Source: a bacterium
Lineage (GTDB): Bacteria; Thermosulfidibacterota; Thermosulfidibacteria; Thermosulfidibacterales; JALWSI01
Assembly: GCA_027080315.1 (NCBI GenBank)
Contig: JALWSI010000114.1
Location: 1 to 6,387 of the forward strand
Reading direction: 5' to 3'
Length of the DNA: 6,387 nt
The notes beneath the pieces are model-generated. The model was not told the DNA's origin and searched no databases. It worked only from the letters and a program-made list of their open reading frames with translations. Within the stretch, counting starts at the first letter, position 1; each line of letters starts with the position of its first letter. Below, in pieces: positions 3,399-6,387 of the stretch. A program made the translations under genes and the position numbers.

Positions 3399-6387
3399 TT
3401 GAAGAAACGGGCTCCATTCAAGGCAAAGGCGCTATTGATCCTACTGGCCTTTCTTCTCTTTGAGGTGTTCATCGGAGCCTGGTCTCTCAAGGTGATAAGG
3501 GGACAGAATAACCGCTACTACCACCAGCTCGTAAAAGAAGAGGCTCGCAAGTTAGACGAGCAGTTCCAGATTGTGAAGGCCTATTGGACCATCTCTTCCC
3601 AGGTGCCAGATATCAAAAAGTTTCTCGCGCTTCAGAGTGAAAGTGGCCAACTGGTTAGAGAGAAAGCCCTGGAGCACATGAACACAATGGTGCATCTTGC
3701 CAGGGCAAAATTCGCCTTTCTCATGGACCTTAATGGTACCTGTGTGCTCTCTACAAAGTCCCTCTTCATTGGCCACAACTACGGATTCAGACCCTACTTC
3801 AAAGATGCCATATCCAAGGGCTCGGGATTCTTCATGGCATATGGATTCACATCCCACAGGCTGGGCTTCTACTTTGCATCCAGGGTAGACTACCAGGGTA
3901 GGCCTGTGGGAGTGGCGGTGCTGAAACTCTCAGACAAGGCGCTGTGGCCCGAACTCTTCGTGGATAACCGGGACTCAACAGACATACTGTCTGGACCATT
4001 CAGCGGACTGGCCACAAACCACGGTGTCATTGCCGCCCCAGGGGACAGATTCTACGTGTTGGATCAAGTATCCCCCGCTCTGAGGAGTCACATTGAGGCT
4101 ACCAAGCAGTTTCCCCTTCAACAAATAGAATCCCTGAGATTCCCCCATGGAACATGGAACACCTTGAGAAACAAAGGGACACTAAGAGTAAAGAGTCAAG
4201 AGGGAGAAGGCTACTATTTCTACAACATACCCTTAAAGGCTAGGCATCTCTCACTCTTCTACAGCATACCAGAAACCACCATGGCCACCCTCTTCAAAGG
4301 TGTGGTGCAACCAATCTACCTGGTGTTGCTGGTCATGTTTCTCTCATTCTTGGCAATGACGGTACTCTACTTTTCCAGAGAAGACAGAGAAGTACGCCTC
4401 GAGACTGCACACCAAAGACTTCAGGAAGAACACAGTAAACACCTGCGCCTCACCTCGAGATACCAGAAGGTGATCGAGACCTCCCATGACGGGTTTATGG
4501 TGGTCCATCCGGTAGAGAGACGCATACTGGATGTGAACAACGCATTCTGTGAGATGCTTGGCTACAGAGCAGACGAGCTGATTGGCAAGACTCCATTTGA
4601 GTTGGTGGATGAGGAGAACCTTGAGATCTTGAAAGAGCAGGCCTCGAAACCCGACGACGAATGCTGCGACTTCGAGATAGAGTTCCTGAGAAAAGACGGC
4701 ACCAAAAGGCTTGTTCACGTAAGCTCCTCCTTCGTGCAATCATCTACTGAAGAGGAGAAAGGGTTCAGATTTGCCTTCATAACCGACATCACAGAAAAGA
4801 AGAGGCAAAACGAGGCCATTGCGAGAAGAGACGCCATTCTTGAGGCCGTTAGCAAGGCCTCTAATCTGGTGCTCATACACGAAACATCTCAAGAGGTGGC
4901 AGATCGGTTTCTCCAACTTATTGGCGAGGCTTCGGAGATGCGTCGAATCTCTGTACTAAGAATTAGGGAGTTGGAGAGAGGAAGGACCGCCCTCACTTTA
5001 ATGTCCTCTTGGGACGCAGAGAAGGGGCCTATTGAGAATATATTGAGTGTTTACTGCGAAGAAGAGAGCTCTACGCTGACAAGATGGCTGCAAGAGCTAA
5101 AGAAGAACACCCCAGTAAAGGGTATCCCCCCCGAGTGTTCCGAAGCAGAAAGACTGTTCTTCAAAGAGGCTTTGGGAACCAGGATATTGATACCCATAAT
5201 CATTGACGGCCAAGAGCTTTGGGGAGCTCTGGTCCTGGAGGGCAAGGAGAATGGCCAATGGACAGAAACAGAGGCAGAGTTAGAGGCCTTCAAGGTGGCT
5301 GCCAACCTGATCTCCTCCGCCATAAAGAGAGACCGTTACCAGAAAGAGAAGCGCATTGAGGAGTTCAAATACAAAACCCTCATGGAAAATGCCCAGAGCA
5401 TCATATCCACCATGGCCCCTGATGGTACCATACTCTTCATGAACGAGTTTGGGCTCAACTTCTTTGGTTACCAGGCACATGAAGTGGTAGGAAACAATCT
5501 GATGGGAACCGTGGTTCCAGAGGTGGACAGCAAGGGAAGGGATATGAGACCGAGGATTGAACGGCTGTTGTCCAATCCCGAGGCATTCCCCCATACCTAT
5601 TCCGAGAACATCCGGGCAGATGGGAGTAAGGCTTGGATATCATGGAGCATCACTCCCTTCAGGAATAGCAAAGGTGAACTGTTAGAGGTGCTCTGTGTTG
5701 GCCACGACATGACCGAGCGCAAGAGAATGGAGGAGGGGCTCAGAGAGGCCAGCAGAGCAAAGAGCACCTTTCTGGCAAACATGAGTCATGAGATCCGAAC
5801 CCCTTTGAATGCCATCATAGGCATGGCTCAGCTACTGTCAGAGACAGACCTTAACCGTGAGCAAGAGAGGTATGTTTCAAGCGTTTACCATGCCGGCAAT
5901 GCTCTTCTCTCTACCATCAATCAGGTTCTCGATCTCGCAAAGATCGAGGCTGGAAAGATGGAGTTCGAGAAAACCCCTTTTAATCTGCTGGATGTTTTGG
6001 ATGAGTCAATAGATCTCTTCTCCCCCGAGGCCCTTGAGAAAGGGGTGGATCTATTCTGCCATGTGGATCATCAGGTACCACTGCACATCTCAGGAGACTA
6101 CAGCAAACTGGGTCAGGTGCTGCGCAACCTGCTGAGCAACGCTCTGAAGTTCACAATCACTGGAAGCGTAGTGCTCAGCACCACCCTTGCATACCAAGAT
6201 GGTAACGAGGCCAAATTGATGTTCAAGGTGATGGATACAGGAATAGGTGTTCCACAGGAGAAGCTTAAGACAATTTTCGAGCCCTTTTCGCAGGCAGACA
6301 CCAGTGTTACCAGAGAGTTTGGTGGCACAGGTCTGGGGCTGGCCATAACCATGGAACTGGTTCAAGGCATGCGCGGCAGCATCGAGA
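3399..6387 (+). CDS. Membrane sensor histidine kinase, Cache-PAS-GAF-PAS-HisKA-HATPase; 3' end outside window
   Basis: This inner-membrane two-component kinase shows 996 complete codons and no stop before the window ends. A TTG start with GGAGGGG upstream gives a basic N-terminus and TM1 (about 9-30, with Glu22 inside). A periplasmic sensor (about 31-300) follows, with YGFRPYF at 128-134, the hallmark of DctB-like double Cache domains. Next come TM2 (about 305-325), a short charged coiled stretch (326-354), PAS1 (about 355-467), GAF (about 478-645) and PAS2 (about 655-773). HisKA has phospho-accepting His797 in MSHEIRTPLN. The ATPase domain has N-box Asn910 and Asn914, G1 DTGIG (946-950), F-box FEPF (960-963) and G2 GGTGLGLAI (975-983). 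All catalytic motifs are intact. The H-box and G2 types match hybrid kinases such as BarA, so receiver domain(s) probably follow. C4-dicarboxylates or other small organic acids are plausible ligands by analogy only. Confidence 0.93.
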   Translation, partial: MKKRAPFKAKALLILLAFLLFEVFIGAWSLKVIRGQNNRYYHQLVKEEARKLDEQFQIVKAYWTISSQVPDIKKFLALQSESGQLVREKALEHMNTMVHLARAKFAFLMDLNGTCVLSTKSLFIGHNYGFRPYFKDAISKGSGFFMAYGFTSHRLGFYFASRVDYQGRPVGVAVLKLSDKALWPELFVDNRDSTDILSGPFSGLATNHGVIAAPGDRFYVLDQVSPALRSHIEATKQFPLQQIESLRFPHGTWNTLRNKGTLRVKSQEGEGYYFYNIPLKARHLSLFYSIPETTMATLFKGVVQPIYLVLLVMFLSFLAMTVLYFSREDREVRLETAHQRLQEEHSKHLRLTSRYQKVIETSHDGFMVVHPVERRILDVNNAFCEMLGYRADELIGKTPFELVDEENLEILKEQASKPDDECCDFEIEFLRKDGTKRLVHVSSSFVQSSTEEEKGFRFAFITDITEKKRQNEAIARRDAILEAVSKASNLVLIHETSQEVADRFLQLIGEASEMRRISVLRIRELERGRTALTLMSSWDAEKGPIENILSVYCEEESSTLTRWLQELKKNTPVKGIPPECSEAERLFFKEALGTRILIPIIIDGQELWGALVLEGKENGQWTETEAELEAFKVAANLISSAIKRDRYQKEKRIEEFKYKTLMENAQSIISTMAPDGTILFMNEFGLNFFGYQAHEVVGNNLMGTVVPEVDSKGRDMRPRIERLLSNPEAFPHTYSENIRADGSKAWISWSITPFRNSKGELLEVLCVGHDMTERKRMEEGLREASRAKSTFLANMSHEIRTPLNAIIGMAQLLSETDLNREQERYVSSVYHAGNALLSTINQVLDLAKIEAGKMEFEKTPFNLLDVLDESIDLFSPEALEKGVDLFCHVDHQVPLHISGDYSKLGQVLRNLLSNALKFTITGSVVLSTTLAYQDGNEAKLMFKVMDTGIGVPQEKLKTIFEPFSQADTSVTREFGGTGLGLAITMELVQGMRGSIE

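Noticed and set aside
3178-3402. Plus-strand open frame across tRNA-Glu
   Set aside because: It is derived from the ends of tRNA-Gln and the whole of tRNA-Glu; the peptide RPLTSVAGVQIPLGPP is a typical tRNA read-through artefact.
4344-4739. Minus-strand open frames inside the kinase gene (also near 3552-3857, 5280-5594 and 6090-6365)
   Set aside because: All are antisense to a continuous 996-codon kinase frame with ordered domains, and none shows a family motif.

Overview
The window is an ordinary bacterial chromosomal segment. It holds four protein-coding genes and three tRNA genes, and two of the coding genes run off the window ends. The bacterium is probably Gram-negative: the last gene has a DctB-like periplasmic sensor domain, and the tRNA-Gln and tRNA-Glu resemble those of Deltaproteobacteria/Desulfobacterota. 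Arginine is written mostly with AGA/AGG and isoleucine often with ATA, a bias common in thermophiles. I hold both the lineage and the thermophily loosely.

Layout. (1) Positions 1-1223, plus strand: the 3' part of a metal-efflux permease of the SO_0444/DUF318 (ArsP_1-like) family with a C-terminal heavy-metal-binding HMA domain. (2) Positions 1243-2864, minus strand: a zinc-ribbon Nudix hydrolase and an M29-family aminopeptidase that overlap by ATGA and are translationally coupled. This pair converges on the permease across 19 bp, with a two-step inverted repeat at the junction. (3) Positions 2921-3291: a tRNA island. tRNA-Met(CAT) is on the minus strand, heading toward the Nudix gene. tRNA-Gln(CTG) and tRNA-Glu(CTC) are in tandem on the plus strand. 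All three encode their CCA ends. A clear sigma-70-type promoter drives tRNA-Met and a weaker candidate drives Gln-Glu. (4) Positions 3399-6387, plus strand: a large membrane-bound sensor histidine kinase (DctB-like double Cache, TM, PAS, GAF, PAS, HisKA, HATPase) that starts with TTG and is still open at the window end. It is probably a hybrid kinase with receiver domain(s) beyond the window.

How the genes relate. The minus-strand tRNA-Met, Nudix and aminopeptidase genes look like one transcription unit read from the tRNA promoter, because I see no convincing separate promoter in the 56-bp gap. The kinase has its own candidate promoter downstream of the tRNA pair. I see no functional link between the permease, the housekeeping hydrolases and the kinase. 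I found no mobile element, CRISPR array, phage gene or defence system, and nothing I would call a new biological system. The points most worth a second look are the HMA-fused permease, the tRNA-led operon, and the architecture and missing end of the kinase.
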